Positions 25,673 to 35,401 are shown, counted from the stretch's first letter. The stretch is 64,000 bases of DNA from an uncultured bacterium (GCA_950022695.1 CATLLN010000005.1:1-64000); one strand, 5' to 3'. The notes: a model not told the origin generated them from the letters alone. Numbers and translations: made by a program.

Positions 25673-27040
25673 ATGAAATTTTCTTCATCATTTAAAGTTG
25701 GATTATTAACTTTAGTAGCGCTGGTATTGTTAGTTGGAACTGTGCTTAAAGTAAAAGGCAGAGCTTTTTCTTCTGCTGATAGGGTTGAAATTCAATTTAA
25801 AGATGTCAATGGTTTAAGACCAGGTGCAGGTGTTCAGATTATGGGGCTTAAAGTTGGTCAGGTTGAAGAAATTATACCTATGGTCAAAGGTGAAGAAAGT
25901 TACGTTAATGTAAAATTTGTTATCACAGATCCGAATGTGAAAATTCCGAGAGCATCATCTTTTTCAATTCAGCAGTCAGGTTTAATAGGCGAGTTATTCT
26001 TAGAAATTACTCCGCCAAAAACTATGGTTATTTATATACCAATGAAGGACAGATATCTTTTACATAAAAACGACCCTGTTCAGATGAAATTAAGTGATAA
26101 ATATTACGATGTCGGCTTGATTAAGTCCGTTGATGTCGTTTCAAAAGACTCACTTCCTTATAATTATAAAGGAAATATTAAAACACCTTATGCGTATAAA
26201 GTTAGTTATTTTATAAATCTTCCGGGGTTGATTTTACCGGACTTTTTGACAGGTTCTGCAATATCAGATGGAGAATCTCATAAATTGAGACTTGTTCCGC
26301 TTGATGAAATGCCGCTTGCTTATCCAAAGCAAAATTCACCTTATACAATTATTGAACCTATGAGATTGTCTGACTTTATGGATTGGCAGTATAAAGCAGC
26401 TGAAACCTTAACCGAAACCAATAAAAAAGTTAACGAAATTCTTACAGATGAAACAATCGCTGATTTGAAGAAAACGATCGCTAATTTGGATGCTTTGACA
26501 GCTAAATCTAATGAAACTCTTGGTAAAGTAGATACATTATTAGAATCTTCAAAATCTGATATTGAAATGCTGTTAACAATGACACAACAAGCGACTGAAG
26601 ATTTTTCAAAACTTTCAAACAATGTTAATAATATAATCGGCGATGCTCAGTTTAAGAAAACTATGATGTCTACAGCTGATTCTGTTGACAGGCTTGCTCA
26701 AAATCTGAATAAGGTTATGGATGCAGCCGATGCTGAACAAACCGGTAAAAATTTAAAAATCATAGCTGAAAATCTTTCACAAATCAGTGAAAGTGTAAAT
26801 TCAATGACAAAAGATGATAAACTGAAAAATCAGTTGACTAATGCTATTACTAATGTAAATTGTGCGATGGCAGAAGTTGCGACTGCACTTGATACGGTTA
26901 ACAGAGTTAATCCGGCTAACCCTAATCAGGCTTCAGATCTTCAACAAATTGTTAAAGATACAGTTGTTACAACTTCGAACTTGAGAAAATTCTCAGATAA
27001 ATTGAACAAAAGATTCTTATTGTTCAGATTGTTATTTTAA
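25673..27040 (+). CDS. MCE-family (MlaD-like) lipid transport protein
   Basis: A 455-residue protein with one N-terminal membrane anchor (residues 8-26) and a single MCE domain (about 37-118, containing FKDVNGLRPGAGVQIMGLKVGQVEEI). A long helical periplasmic region follows, with repeated coiled-coil segments (240-400). MCE proteins form hexameric rings that move phospholipids between the inner and outer membranes with an ABC transporter; no transporter genes are adjacent. lpxK starts 3 bases after the stop, linking both to outer-membrane building. Confidence 0.9.
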   Translation: MKFSSSFKVGLLTLVALVLLVGTVLKVKGRAFSSADRVEIQFKDVNGLRPGAGVQIMGLKVGQVEEIIPMVKGEESYVNVKFVITDPNVKIPRASSFSIQQSGLIGELFLEITPPKTMVIYIPMKDRYLLHKNDPVQMKLSDKYYDVGLIKSVDVVSKDSLPYNYKGNIKTPYAYKVSYFINLPGLILPDFLTGSAISDGESHKLRLVPLDEMPLAYPKQNSPYTIIEPMRLSDFMDWQYKAAETLTETNKKVNEILTDETIADLKKTIANLDALTAKSNETLGKVDTLLESSKSDIEMLLTMTQQATEDFSKLSNNVNNIIGDAQFKKTMMSTADSVDRLAQNLNKVMDAADAEQTGKNLKIIAENLSQISESVNSMTKDDKLKNQLTNAITNVNCAMAEVATALDTVNRVNPANPNQASDLQQIVKDTVVTTSNLRKFSDKLNKRFLLFRLLF

Positions 27041-27043
27041 AAT

Positions 27044-28063
27044 ATGCTAAATCTAAAGACAAAAATTACTCAAATTCACTACCAAAGAGAACCAGAAGGA
27101 ATTTTATTTGATTTTTTGAAGTTCTGTTCGTTTTTTTATGGAATTGGAAGCGGATTAAAAAACTTTTTCTATGACAAAAAAATCATAAAACCTAAAAAAG
27201 TTGATGCTTATGTTATTTCTGTCGGTAATATGACAACAGGCGGGGTTGGTAAAACTCCTGTTGTTGCAGAAATTGCAAAGTTTGTAATAGCAGCAGGTAA
27301 AAAAACAGCTATAATTTCGCGTGGTTACGGCGGTCGTTTAAGTAACCGAAAAATCAATATGATTTCTGATGGTGAGAGAATTTATTTTGATGCTGTTCAA
27401 GCCGGAGATGAACCATATATGCTTGCTGAGAATACTCCGGGCTGTTATGTGTTTACCTGTAAAGACAGATATATGGCTGCAAAATATGCTGTTGAAAAAT
27501 TCGGGGTTGAAGTTATCATATTAGATGACGGATTCCAGCATAGAAAACTTCACCGTGATATGGATATTGTTTTGATGGATAGTGTTAAGGGGTTCGGAAA
27601 TGAAAATTTACTTCCGGCAGGTCCTTTGCGCGAAGGTCCGGAAGCGCTTGAACGTATTGATAAGTTTGTTGTTGTCAGTAAGAATTTTAACCACGAAACA
27701 GCTGAAAAAGTTGCAAAAATTATGCAAAAACGTTTAAAAATACCTACAACCGTATGTTATACAGAACCCGATTACGTCTATAATATAAAAACAGGTCAAC
27801 GACTTATGGAAGGTCTTGCTGTTACTGCAATGAGTGCTATAGGACAACCACAACAGTTTTATGATTTTTTGAAAGATTTCCAAGTTGTTAAGACTATAAC
27901 TTTTGATGATCATCATCAATATACACCGGGCGATATTGTAGGAGTTTCAGGTAGTATTATCACAACTGAAAAAGATGCGGTAAAACTTGCAAGGTTTGAC
28001 AGAGATAATATTTATGCTCTTAAATTAAAAACCGTTATTGATGTTAACAAGCTTTTAAGCTAA
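27044..28063 (+). CDS. lpxK: Tetraacyldisaccharide 4'-kinase LpxK
   Basis: A 339-residue LpxK, which phosphorylates the 4' position of the lipid A disaccharide at the inner membrane. The Walker A-like loop is visible as SVGNMTTGGVGKTPVV near residue 65. ISRGYGGRL, the VIILDDGFQHRKLHRD block (near 160) and NLLPAGPLREG follow, all standard for the family. It is cotranscribed with the MCE gene and shows that the organism makes lipid A. Confidence 0.93.
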   Translation: MLNLKTKITQIHYQREPEGILFDFLKFCSFFYGIGSGLKNFFYDKKIIKPKKVDAYVISVGNMTTGGVGKTPVVAEIAKFVIAAGKKTAIISRGYGGRLSNRKINMISDGERIYFDAVQAGDEPYMLAENTPGCYVFTCKDRYMAAKYAVEKFGVEVIILDDGFQHRKLHRDMDIVLMDSVKGFGNENLLPAGPLREGPEALERIDKFVVVSKNFNHETAEKVAKIMQKRLKIPTTVCYTEPDYVYNIKTGQRLMEGLAVTAMSAIGQPQQFYDFLKDFQVVKTITFDDHHQYTPGDIVGVSGSIITTEKDAVKLARFDRDNIYALKLKTVIDVNKLLS

Positions 28064-28145
28064 CCTTGCGGAGCTGAATATTATCGCTTACTTTAGGTTA
28101 TAATTGGTAGCATAATACAGTACGAAGTACCCTGCGGAGCTGAAT
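28064..28145. repeat. Two degenerate copies of a TGCGGAGCTGAAT repeat
   Basis: The 13-mer TGCGGAGCTGAAT occurs at about 28067-28079 and 28133-28145. In each copy it is followed by a related tail (GCTTACTTTAG and GCTTGCTTTAG). A third copy is at 56231-56243. The tandem pair lies between lpxK and the XRE gene that lacks a start codon. Confidence 0.6.
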
Positions 28146-28174
28146 TATGCGCTTGCTTTAGATTGTAGTTATAG

Positions 28175-28483
28175 TTATTTACCCCTGACTTAAGAATTAG
28201 AGAATATAGATTAAAATATGGGCTTACTCAGTTTCAACTGGCAGAAAAACTCGGAATTGATGATAAACACTTGAGCAGAATTGAGCTTGGTAAAAATATG
28301 CCGCAGGCTGCAGTTATTGCAAAGCTTTCAGAGGTATTTAATATAGAACCTAAGCAGCTTTTTGAATTCTTTTATTTAAAATCTCCATCTGATGTTCGTA
28401 AAGAATTATTGGATATGGTTAATAACCTTGATGATGAACAATTAATATTAGCATATAAGTATGTTAAAACTTTTGTGTTATAG
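28175..28483 (+). pseudogene. XRE-family regulator lacking a normal start codon
   Basis: From 28175, just after an in-frame TAG, the frame encodes a full helix-turn-helix: LRIREYRLKYGLTQFQLAEK, then a GIDDKHLSRIELGK segment and a C-terminal helical tail ending in YKYVKTFVL. No ATG, GTG or TTG precedes the first helix. The first usable codon, TTG at 28271, would cut off half the motif. Either the 5' end was replaced by the repeat element just upstream, or an unusual start such as ATT at 28196 is used. I call it a probable 5'-truncated gene. Confidence 0.6.
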
Positions 28484-28490
28484 TTAGCTT

Positions 28491-29114
28491 ATGATTGGAA
28501 AAATAGTTGAAAATCTTATAAACGCAAAGCAGCCGCAAAGTGATTTTGTAAAACTAATGGATAATTTCAAAGATCCGTATTTAGTTTTGATTGCGTGTAT
28601 ATTGAGTTTACGTACAAATGACAGGACAACATATCCTGCAACTCTTAGAATGCTTGAACTTGCCAAAACTCCGCAGGAAATGATGGGTATAGATGAAGAA
28701 GAACTTGCTAAGGCTATTTATCCTGTTGGTTTTTATAAAAATAAAGCAGGGCAAATTATTGAATTATCCAGGAAAATTGTAGAAGAATACGGCGGTAAAG
28801 TCCCTGATAGCATTGATGAATTGTGTAAATTCCGCGGTGTTGGCAGAAAAACAGCTAACCTTGTTATGACTTTAGGGTTTGGTGTTCCTGCAATTTGTGT
28901 TGATGTTCATGTGCACAGGATATTTAACCGTCTTGGATATATAAAAACTAAAAATCCTGAAGAAACCGAATTCGCGTTAAGAGAAAAGCTTCCTGTTGAA
29001 TTTTGGATTCCAATAAATACTCTTTTAGTTACTCACGGGCAAAATGTTTGCAAACCTATAAACCCCCAATGTGATAACTGTCCTATTTGTGATTTTTGTG
29101 ATAAAGTAATATAA
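28491..29114 (+). CDS. nth: Endonuclease III
   Basis: A 207-residue DNA glycosylase/AP lyase for oxidised pyrimidines. The helix-hairpin-helix reads KFRGVGRKTANLVM with the catalytic Lys. The GPD-loop Asp is in CVDVHVHR. The [4Fe-4S] ligands near the C-terminus follow the C-x6-C-x2-C-x5-C spacing (CKPINPQCDNCPICDFC). Length is normal. It starts 7 bases after the XRE frame. Confidence 0.95.
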   Translation: MIGKIVENLINAKQPQSDFVKLMDNFKDPYLVLIACILSLRTNDRTTYPATLRMLELAKTPQEMMGIDEEELAKAIYPVGFYKNKAGQIIELSRKIVEEYGGKVPDSIDELCKFRGVGRKTANLVMTLGFGVPAICVDVHVHRIFNRLGYIKTKNPEETEFALREKLPVEFWIPINTLLVTHGQNVCKPINPQCDNCPICDFCDKVI

Positions 29115-29186
29115 CTTAAAAAACTAGCAATTTTATATTTGTTTGTTTTTATAGTATTGTAGTTGTAAATCTCTATAGGTGATATT

Positions 29187-29654
29187 ATGAATTTAAATCG
29201 AATTTTTGAAAATATTTCTAATAAAGCTCTTATTCGTAAATATGAAAATGCTCAGTTGGAAATGCAAAAATATGTAAATATTTCAAGAATGTGGGATGTT
29301 TCTGAACGTTCAGCAGAATATGTAAATGAACTTATGGGAATAAAAGAAGTAGTATATAATTTTGCCAAAAAGAACAATGTTCACGTAGACATGTTTATAC
29401 CAAAGGATACTGAAATGTTAACTGTTACAGTTAGCAGATTCAATATTGATGGGAAGCCTAGTTCTTATAATGGAAAAAGAATTTTAAAATTAACTCACGA
29501 ACCTGTAACAATGGTTAAAGAAAATAATGTGATGTTAGAAGATAAAGATGGATTAAATTATATTGGAAGAGGCTTATTTTCTACAGAAGATACATTTATC
29601 AGACAAGTTTATCGTGCTGTAAGTGATTTAACCGGCAAGCTTTTAATAAAATAA
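29187..29654 (+). CDS. Hypothetical protein
   Basis: A 155-residue soluble protein of unknown family, with a ribosome site (AGGTG) just before the ATG. The N-terminal half is helical (MNLNRIFENISNKALIRKYE), and the C-terminal half looks like beta strands plus a helix (LTVTVSRFNIDG, then FIRQVYRAVSDLTGKLL). No membrane segment or signal peptide is present. It stands between nth and the DUF2339 gene, which has its own promoter. Confidence 0.6.
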   Translation: MNLNRIFENISNKALIRKYENAQLEMQKYVNISRMWDVSERSAEYVNELMGIKEVVYNFAKKNNVHVDMFIPKDTEMLTVTVSRFNIDGKPSSYNGKRILKLTHEPVTMVKENNVMLEDKDGLNYIGRGLFSTEDTFIRQVYRAVSDLTGKLLIK

Positions 29655-29663
29655 TTTAATAAG

Positions 29664-29693
29664 TTGACTAGATGAAAATTGATATGATATCCT
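29664..29693 (+). promoter_or_regulatory. Promoter of the DUF2339 gene
   Basis: TTGACT (29664-29669), an 18-base spacer, and an extended -10 TGA-TATCCT (hexamer 29688-29693). An AAAAAGGGG ribosome site follows just before the ATG at 29712. Confidence 0.5.
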
Positions 29694-29711
29694 CAGTAAA
29701 AAGGGGATATT

Positions 29712-31760
29712 ATGTCAGTTTTTTTATGTGTGATATGTATTATATGGCTTGCTTTTATTCAGCAAAAGCTTGATAAGGTATCAAGAAATCTTGATTTTTT
29801 GACGAAAGAAATCTACAAGTCGCAAGAAAATGAAATTAATCCCCAAAAAGATGATGATACTCCTCCTCAGTCTGAAGTAAAAACGGTTGAAATTAAAGCT
29901 GAGTCTATTACATCTGAACCTGACATTAATAAAAATGTTGATAAAAAAGATGATTTTAATCTGCAGGGTGCATTTTTGGGTAATATATTTAATAAAATAG
30001 GTGCGCTTGCAATAATTGTTGCTGTAATTATTTTTATCAAGTTAGTATCGCCGTTTATTGTGATTACTCCTTTGGTGAAGACTATTTTAGGCTGTTTTGC
30101 CGGTGTAGGTATGATAGTCGGTGCTATGTATCTTCATAAAAATGATAATATGAAAAATTATTCTGAAGTGCTTTTAGGTACAGGTTTTGCGGATTTATTT
30201 ATTACAACATTTTGTGCTTATTCTATGTTTCATTTAATTGGCACCGGTGCTGTTATAACAATTGGTGCATTATTATTAATGATTACTTTTATTATGGCTC
30301 AGCAGATGAAAACTGTTTCAATGCTTGTAATAGGTTTAATCGGTGGTTATTTAACTCCTTGTTTTTCAGGTGCGCCGTATGAAGTTTGTATGTGGTATTT
30401 AGTATTTCTGAATGCTGTTTCAATTATTTTTACGTTAAAAAATCAACGTTTCTGTTGTATTAATATAATAAATTTAATACTTACTTTGTGCGCATTTGTT
30501 CCATATGTTATTGAACCGGCTAAACCTATGTTACCTGTTGTGTTATGGGGAATTTATGTTGTTTATGATTTATTACGCGATAAATCAAATAAAGTTGGAT
30601 ATGCTGTTAGTATTGTAAATTATGCGGTATTGACGATATTTTCAATGATTTTATTCAGAACATCTCAGGTTTATTTTGGCAGTATGCTGGGTGTGGCTGC
30701 ATTGGTTTATTATATTTTGGCATATCGTTCTTATATTTCTAAAAATGAAATTTATAAGACTTATGTATATTATATTTTGTTAAATGTATGGCTTGTAATT
30801 TTGTTCTTGTTGAACGATATTCATAGTGTAATGGTATTCTCGCTTATTGGTTTTGTGTTGGCAGTCTTTATTGCTAAATTTAACCGAAAGTATTTGAATA
30901 CTGCAATGTATGGATATTTTTCAACGGCATTTGCAGGAACTTTGCTTGCGAAATCAGGCGGTGACTTTTGTATGTTTGCACATTATGCGCCGGTTTTAAA
31001 TATAAGAACTATTGTTTTTGGAGTTCCTGTTGTTACAATGTTATTGTCAGCATATATTCTTAAAAAAGAAAATCAAAATGCATATAATTTATTGTTGTTC
31101 AGCGGAATTTCGCTTGCATATTTATATGTAGTTGGTGAGATAAATTCTTTATTAAATCACACCGGAGATGCGGCAGATTTAAATAAATGGATGTTGTATC
31201 TGATAATCGGTTTTATTTATGCCGTACAGACAAAAAGACTATATAAACAAAACGGTTATGTGCTTTTTGAGGTTGCAAGTTGTTTTATATATATTGTTTC
31301 GATAATTTTATTATTGTGCGGCTCATACATTTATCCGCACGAGTACTTGCCTATAGTAAATTTAAGATGTGCTGTTTATATTACGGCAATATTATCAAGT
31401 ATTATTTTTGCAAGATGGATGAAAGGTGAGCCCTTTAAATATATTGCGGTTATTTTAGGATTCTTCCTTGTTCACTGTGAAAGTGTCGGTTTAACTCATA
31501 TTCATGAAAATATTAAATTTATAATTTCCCTTGTGTGGGTATTGTATTCAGGCGGAATAACTATCTGTGGTATATTATTAAATAAACGTTATTTAATAAA
31601 TTCAGGTATATTCATAATAATTCTGACAATATTTAGAATATTTATTTTTGATCTTGCTAAAGTTGATGCCTTGTATAAACTTGTTGCCTTTTTGGCTCTG
31701 GGTATTATTCTAATGCTTGTTTCTTATATTTATACGTTCAACCAGAAAAAGTTAAAATAA
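29712..31760 (+). CDS. DUF2339 polytopic membrane protein
   Basis: A 682-residue inner-membrane protein. One N-terminal helix precedes a coiled coil (residues 16-40) and a polar linker to about 85. More than fifteen hydrophobic helices fill the rest. The first of these (NKIGALAIIVAVIIFIKLVSPF) and the repeated small-residue helices match the DUF2339 family. The role is unknown. Confidence 0.8.
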   Translation: MSVFLCVICIIWLAFIQQKLDKVSRNLDFLTKEIYKSQENEINPQKDDDTPPQSEVKTVEIKAESITSEPDINKNVDKKDDFNLQGAFLGNIFNKIGALAIIVAVIIFIKLVSPFIVITPLVKTILGCFAGVGMIVGAMYLHKNDNMKNYSEVLLGTGFADLFITTFCAYSMFHLIGTGAVITIGALLLMITFIMAQQMKTVSMLVIGLIGGYLTPCFSGAPYEVCMWYLVFLNAVSIIFTLKNQRFCCINIINLILTLCAFVPYVIEPAKPMLPVVLWGIYVVYDLLRDKSNKVGYAVSIVNYAVLTIFSMILFRTSQVYFGSMLGVAALVYYILAYRSYISKNEIYKTYVYYILLNVWLVILFLLNDIHSVMVFSLIGFVLAVFIAKFNRKYLNTAMYGYFSTAFAGTLLAKSGGDFCMFAHYAPVLNIRTIVFGVPVVTMLLSAYILKKENQNAYNLLLFSGISLAYLYVVGEINSLLNHTGDAADLNKWMLYLIIGFIYAVQTKRLYKQNGYVLFEVASCFIYIVSIILLLCGSYIYPHEYLPIVNLRCAVYITAILSSIIFARWMKGEPFKYIAVILGFFLVHCESVGLTHIHENIKFIISLVWVLYSGGITICGILLNKRYLINSGIFIIILTIFRIFIFDLAKVDALYKLVAFLALGIILMLVSYIYTFNQKKLK

Positions 31761-31822
31761 TTAGCAAAAATTTTTTTCACGAGTTTTAAAGCTATAGTAG
31801 TATATTTAAAGAGATGTAGAAA

Positions 31823-32902
31823 ATGCAGGTTCAAAATAATAGTATTACTTTTACAGGATATGGAGCAAGACCGTTAAGAGGTTTGTTTCTGCGCAGTACA
31901 AATGTGAATGTTCCAGCATTTAGAAAAATTTCATCTCAACTTGAACAAATTGGACAGAAGCATGGTTTTGATGTATTTGTTCAAACAAATAAAGGAATTT
32001 ATTCAAAAGACCTTGGCTTGTTACCTGATGATGAATACCTTAGAGGCGGGTCGACATATATCTGGTGTCAGGATAATATGACATTTTTACAGGATAATAA
32101 ATTTATTTCAAATGCCAATGTGATAAGTAAATTAAGTTATGAAGTTGAAAAGTTTTTTGGATTACAAAAATATGAAGTAAAAAAACATATTCCCGGTGGA
32201 AATTATTTTATCATTGATGATAATGGTCAAAAAGAACTTCTATTAGGGCGTTTTAACGCGAAAGGTGTAGAAAAATTAGTCAAAGAGCTTGATGTTTCAT
32301 CTATTAAGTTGTTATCACAGTCTGATTTTCATATTGATTTATTTGTACGTCCTTTGAAAGATAAAACAGTTTTAGTTGCGGATGATAAAATATGGTTTGA
32401 TAGAATTCATAAGATTGTAAAAGATATTGAAAATGATCGTTCGCTAGTAAAAGTACATAATAAGTTAAAAGAAATATGTAATAAATTATGTGTTATGGTT
32501 GCAGAAATTCCTAATTCGCAATATATCCATACCTCAAAAGTTCAAGAAGAATTAGCTGATGCTGGATACAATGTTGTAAAAGTTCCCGGCAGAATATTTG
32601 ATTATATAAATGACAGTGATGGTATTCTACCTCAGCACATTTTAAATTATATGAACGGAATTGTTCATGAAAATAAGAATGGCGATTTGGTCTATATTAC
32701 TAATAAATCTAACTTAAACCAATACTGCGGAATAACCGAGAAAGTTGCCCAAAAAATAGGTTTTGATTTTCAAACAGAATTTGTAAACAGTGTCAAAGGT
32801 TATATTAAGCCTGAAAATATTTATTTTGTTGATTCTAAAATGTTTTTGAAAAATTATGAAGGCGGCATTCATTGTTTGGTTGCAGAAATGCCAAAATTTT
32901 AA
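31823..32902 (+). CDS. Guanidino-group-modifying-fold protein (agmatine deiminase/PAD-like)
   Basis: A 359-residue protein I assign to the amidinotransferase/deiminase superfamily from its active-site layout. WCQDN at 81-85 corresponds to the family W-x-R-D block. PGGN is at 124-127. SDFHIDLFVRPL carries the His170-x-Asp172 motif. The C-terminal GGIHCLVAEMP carries the expected nucleophile Cys351, as in agmatine deiminase GGxHC. These enzymes hydrolyse or transfer the guanidino carbon of arginine-like substrates. The N-terminus (NSITFTGYGARPLRG) is not part of the known fold. No arginine or polyamine genes are nearby, so the substrate is open. Confidence 0.6.
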   Translation: MQVQNNSITFTGYGARPLRGLFLRSTNVNVPAFRKISSQLEQIGQKHGFDVFVQTNKGIYSKDLGLLPDDEYLRGGSTYIWCQDNMTFLQDNKFISNANVISKLSYEVEKFFGLQKYEVKKHIPGGNYFIIDDNGQKELLLGRFNAKGVEKLVKELDVSSIKLLSQSDFHIDLFVRPLKDKTVLVADDKIWFDRIHKIVKDIENDRSLVKVHNKLKEICNKLCVMVAEIPNSQYIHTSKVQEELADAGYNVVKVPGRIFDYINDSDGILPQHILNYMNGIVHENKNGDLVYITNKSNLNQYCGITEKVAQKIGFDFQTEFVNSVKGYIKPENIYFVDSKMFLKNYEGGIHCLVAEMPKF

Positions 32903-32909
32903 TAAGTAC

Positions 32910-32939
32910 TTGCATTAAGGTATAAAAATATGTTATCCT
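32910..32939 (+). promoter_or_regulatory. Promoter of the hydrogenase operon
   Basis: TTGCAT (32910-32915), an 18-base spacer and an extended -10 TG-T-TATCCT (hexamer 32934-32939), about 80 bases before hydC. The same TATCCT hexamer is seen at padR and the DUF2339 gene. Confidence 0.4.
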
Positions 32940-33020
32940 ATAAGTATTAATTGCCTGTGGTCTTAATAGTGTACAGTGCAATTGCGGGTTAATACAATTG
33001 AATATTATAGGAGTTCGAGA

Positions 33021-33515
33021 ATGAGCGTAAAAAATCCTCATAAAATCGACACTGCTAAGTTGGATTTTATTATTGAGGCTTATGAGTCTAAGAAATCTAA
33101 CTTAATTGCGATTTTACAGAAAGTACAGGAAGAATACAGATATCTTCCCGAAGATGCATTGATTTACATAGGTACAAAGATGGAAGGGCTTTCACCTGCA
33201 ACAGTTTATGGTGTAGCTACTTTTTATGCCCAGTTCTCACTTGATCCTAAAGGAAAATATGAAATTAAGGTTTGTGATGGAACAGCATGTCATGTTAGGG
33301 GTTCAATGCCTGTTTTAAATGCAATCAGAGCAAAACTTGATTTGAAAGATGGTCAAATGACATCTGAAGATGGTTTATTTTCTCTTGTTATAGTAAGTTG
33401 TCTTGGAGCTTGCGGGCTTGCTCCGGTATGCGTTATCAATGATAAAGTTTATCCGAAAATGACTTCTGATGCTATTAAAGTTATTATAGACACTCTTATG
33501 AATGGAGAAAGATAA
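33021..33515 (+). CDS. hydC: NADH-dependent [FeFe] hydrogenase, NuoE-like subunit
   Basis: About 164 residues from the ATG at 33021, with TAGGAG upstream (an ATG at 32976 has no ribosome site). It is the thioredoxin-like [2Fe-2S] subunit. The four ligands appear as CDGTACHVRG (C-x4-C) and CLGACG (C-x3-C). Together with HydB it passes electrons between NAD(H) and the hydrogenase. First of three tightly spaced genes; hydB begins 2 bases after its stop. Confidence 0.92.
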   Translation: MSVKNPHKIDTAKLDFIIEAYESKKSNLIAILQKVQEEYRYLPEDALIYIGTKMEGLSPATVYGVATFYAQFSLDPKGKYEIKVCDGTACHVRGSMPVLNAIRAKLDLKDGQMTSEDGLFSLVIVSCLGACGLAPVCVINDKVYPKMTSDAIKVIIDTLMNGER

Positions 33516-33517
33516 TT

Positions 33518-35377
33518 ATGGAAAAAACATTAAATATTGATATTAAGCAGGAACAATTGAAAGCACAGGAAGAAATAAAATCTCAGGGGCTGCGTGTTCT
33601 TGTATGTGCAGGTACAGGTTGTGTTGCTAATGGCTCATTAGAAATTATTGAAAAATTTAAAGAACTCGGTGCTGATGTTTCGATTATGACAGATTATGAC
33701 AAATTGACTGTTGTACCTACAGGGTGTCACGGTTTTTGCGAGCAGGGTGTGCTTGTTAATATTCCTGATATGCATGTTACATATGTAAAAGTTCATCTTG
33801 AAGATGTTGAAGAAATATATGAAAGCCATATTAAAAACGGACAGCCTGTAGAAAGGCTTCTTTATACTGATCCTGCAACCCATCAAAAAGTTGTTAAAGA
33901 TGAAGATATTAATTTTTATGCGAAACAAACACGTACAGCTTTAGCAAATTGCGGACATATTAATGCGGAATGTATTGATGAGGCAATTGCTGTTCGCGGT
34001 TATGAAGCTTTGGCAAATGTAATTGCTCAGGGCAATCCTGATGCAGTTATTGATGAAATCGAAAAATCAGGATTACGTGGACGAGGCGGTGGCGGTTTCC
34101 CAACCGGTAGAAAATGGAGATTTACTGCAGCAAACAGAGGTGGAAAATCTTATGTTGTATGTAACGGAGATGAAGGTGACCCTGGTGCATTTATGGACAG
34201 ATCCGTTATGGAAGGTGATCCGCATAAACTCTTAGAAGGTATTGCAATTGCAGCATATGCAATCGGTGCTGATGAAGCTTATATTTATGTTCGTGCAGAA
34301 TATCCGCTTGCAATTACACGTTTGAGAAAAGCCATAAAAGATGCAGAAGAACGTAATTACTTAGGTAAAAATATTATGGGTTCTGATTTTAGTTTAGATA
34401 TCCATATTAAAGAAGGTGCGGGGGCATTTGTTTGCGGTGAAGAAACAGCTCTTATTGCTTCAATTGAAGGTGAGAGAGGTATGCCAAGACCAAAACCGCC
34501 GTTTCCTGCAAATAAAGGTTTGTTTGGCAGACCTACACTGATTAATAACGTTGAAACTTTAGCTAATGTTCCTGTAATTTTATTAAAAGGCGCAGATTGG
34601 TTTGCTTCAATGGGTACAGAAACTTCAAAAGGTACAAAAACATTCGCTTTAACCGGTGAAGTTAACAATACAGGCTTAATTGAAGTTCCTATGGGTACAA
34701 CTTTGCGTGAAATTATCTTTGATATCGGCGGTGGAGTTCGTAACGGAAAGAAATTTAAAGCTGTTCAAATCGGCGGACCTTCAGGAGGTTGTTTGACTGA
34801 AGAACATCTTGATATTCCGATGGATTACGATAATTTGATTAAAGCCGGAGCAATGGTTGGATCAGGCGGACTTGTCGTTATGGCGGAAGATACTTGTATA
34901 GTTGAAGTTGCAAGATTCTTTATGAATTTCACCCAGCACGAAAGCTGTGGAAAGTGTGTTCCTTGCCGTGAAGGAACTAAAAATATGTTGAAAATCTTAG
35001 AAAAAATTGTTGCCGGTAAAGGCGAAATGAGTGATATCGATTTACTTGAGGATTTAGCATTTGCGGTTAAAGATGGTTCTCTTTGCGGGCTTGGAAAAAC
35101 TGCTCCAAATCCGGTTTTATCAACATTAAAATACTTTAAAGATGAATATATTGCTCATATTAAGGACAAAAAATGTCCTGCAGGTGTTTGTGCGGCTATG
35201 AAAAAGATTGTTATTCAAGAATCTTTATGTAAGGGCTGTACAAAATGTGCAAGAACTTGTCCTGTTGGTGCAATTTCAGGTACAGTTAAGCAGCCGCACG
35301 TAATTGATCAAGCAAAATGTATCAAGTGCGAAGCTTGTTTATCAAACTGCCCGTTCAGAGCAATTGTATTAGAGTAG
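33518..35377 (+). CDS. hydB: NADH-dependent [FeFe] hydrogenase, NuoF-like subunit
   Basis: A 619-residue flavoprotein that binds NAD(H) and FMN. An N-terminal [2Fe-2S] thioredoxin-like domain (CAGTGCVANGS, later CHGFCEQG) precedes the NuoF core, with SGLRGRGGGGFPTGRKW for NADH and CNGDEGDPGAFMDRS for FMN. ESCGKCVPCREGT supplies [4Fe-4S] ligands. A C-terminal 2x[4Fe-4S] ferredoxin domain (CKGCTKCARTCP, CIKCEACLSNCP) ends it. This domain order is that of electron-bifurcating or NADH-linked HydABC complexes. Confidence 0.95.
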   Translation: MEKTLNIDIKQEQLKAQEEIKSQGLRVLVCAGTGCVANGSLEIIEKFKELGADVSIMTDYDKLTVVPTGCHGFCEQGVLVNIPDMHVTYVKVHLEDVEEIYESHIKNGQPVERLLYTDPATHQKVVKDEDINFYAKQTRTALANCGHINAECIDEAIAVRGYEALANVIAQGNPDAVIDEIEKSGLRGRGGGGFPTGRKWRFTAANRGGKSYVVCNGDEGDPGAFMDRSVMEGDPHKLLEGIAIAAYAIGADEAYIYVRAEYPLAITRLRKAIKDAEERNYLGKNIMGSDFSLDIHIKEGAGAFVCGEETALIASIEGERGMPRPKPPFPANKGLFGRPTLINNVETLANVPVILLKGADWFASMGTETSKGTKTFALTGEVNNTGLIEVPMGTTLREIIFDIGGGVRNGKKFKAVQIGGPSGGCLTEEHLDIPMDYDNLIKAGAMVGSGGLVVMAEDTCIVEVARFFMNFTQHESCGKCVPCREGTKNMLKILEKIVAGKGEMSDIDLLEDLAFAVKDGSLCGLGKTAPNPVLSTLKYFKDEYIAHIKDKKCPAGVCAAMKKIVIQESLCKGCTKCARTCPVGAISGTVKQPHVIDQAKCIKCEACLSNCPFRAIVLE

Positions 35378-35401
35378 ATTTTCAAATAAAGGAAACAAAA
35401 A

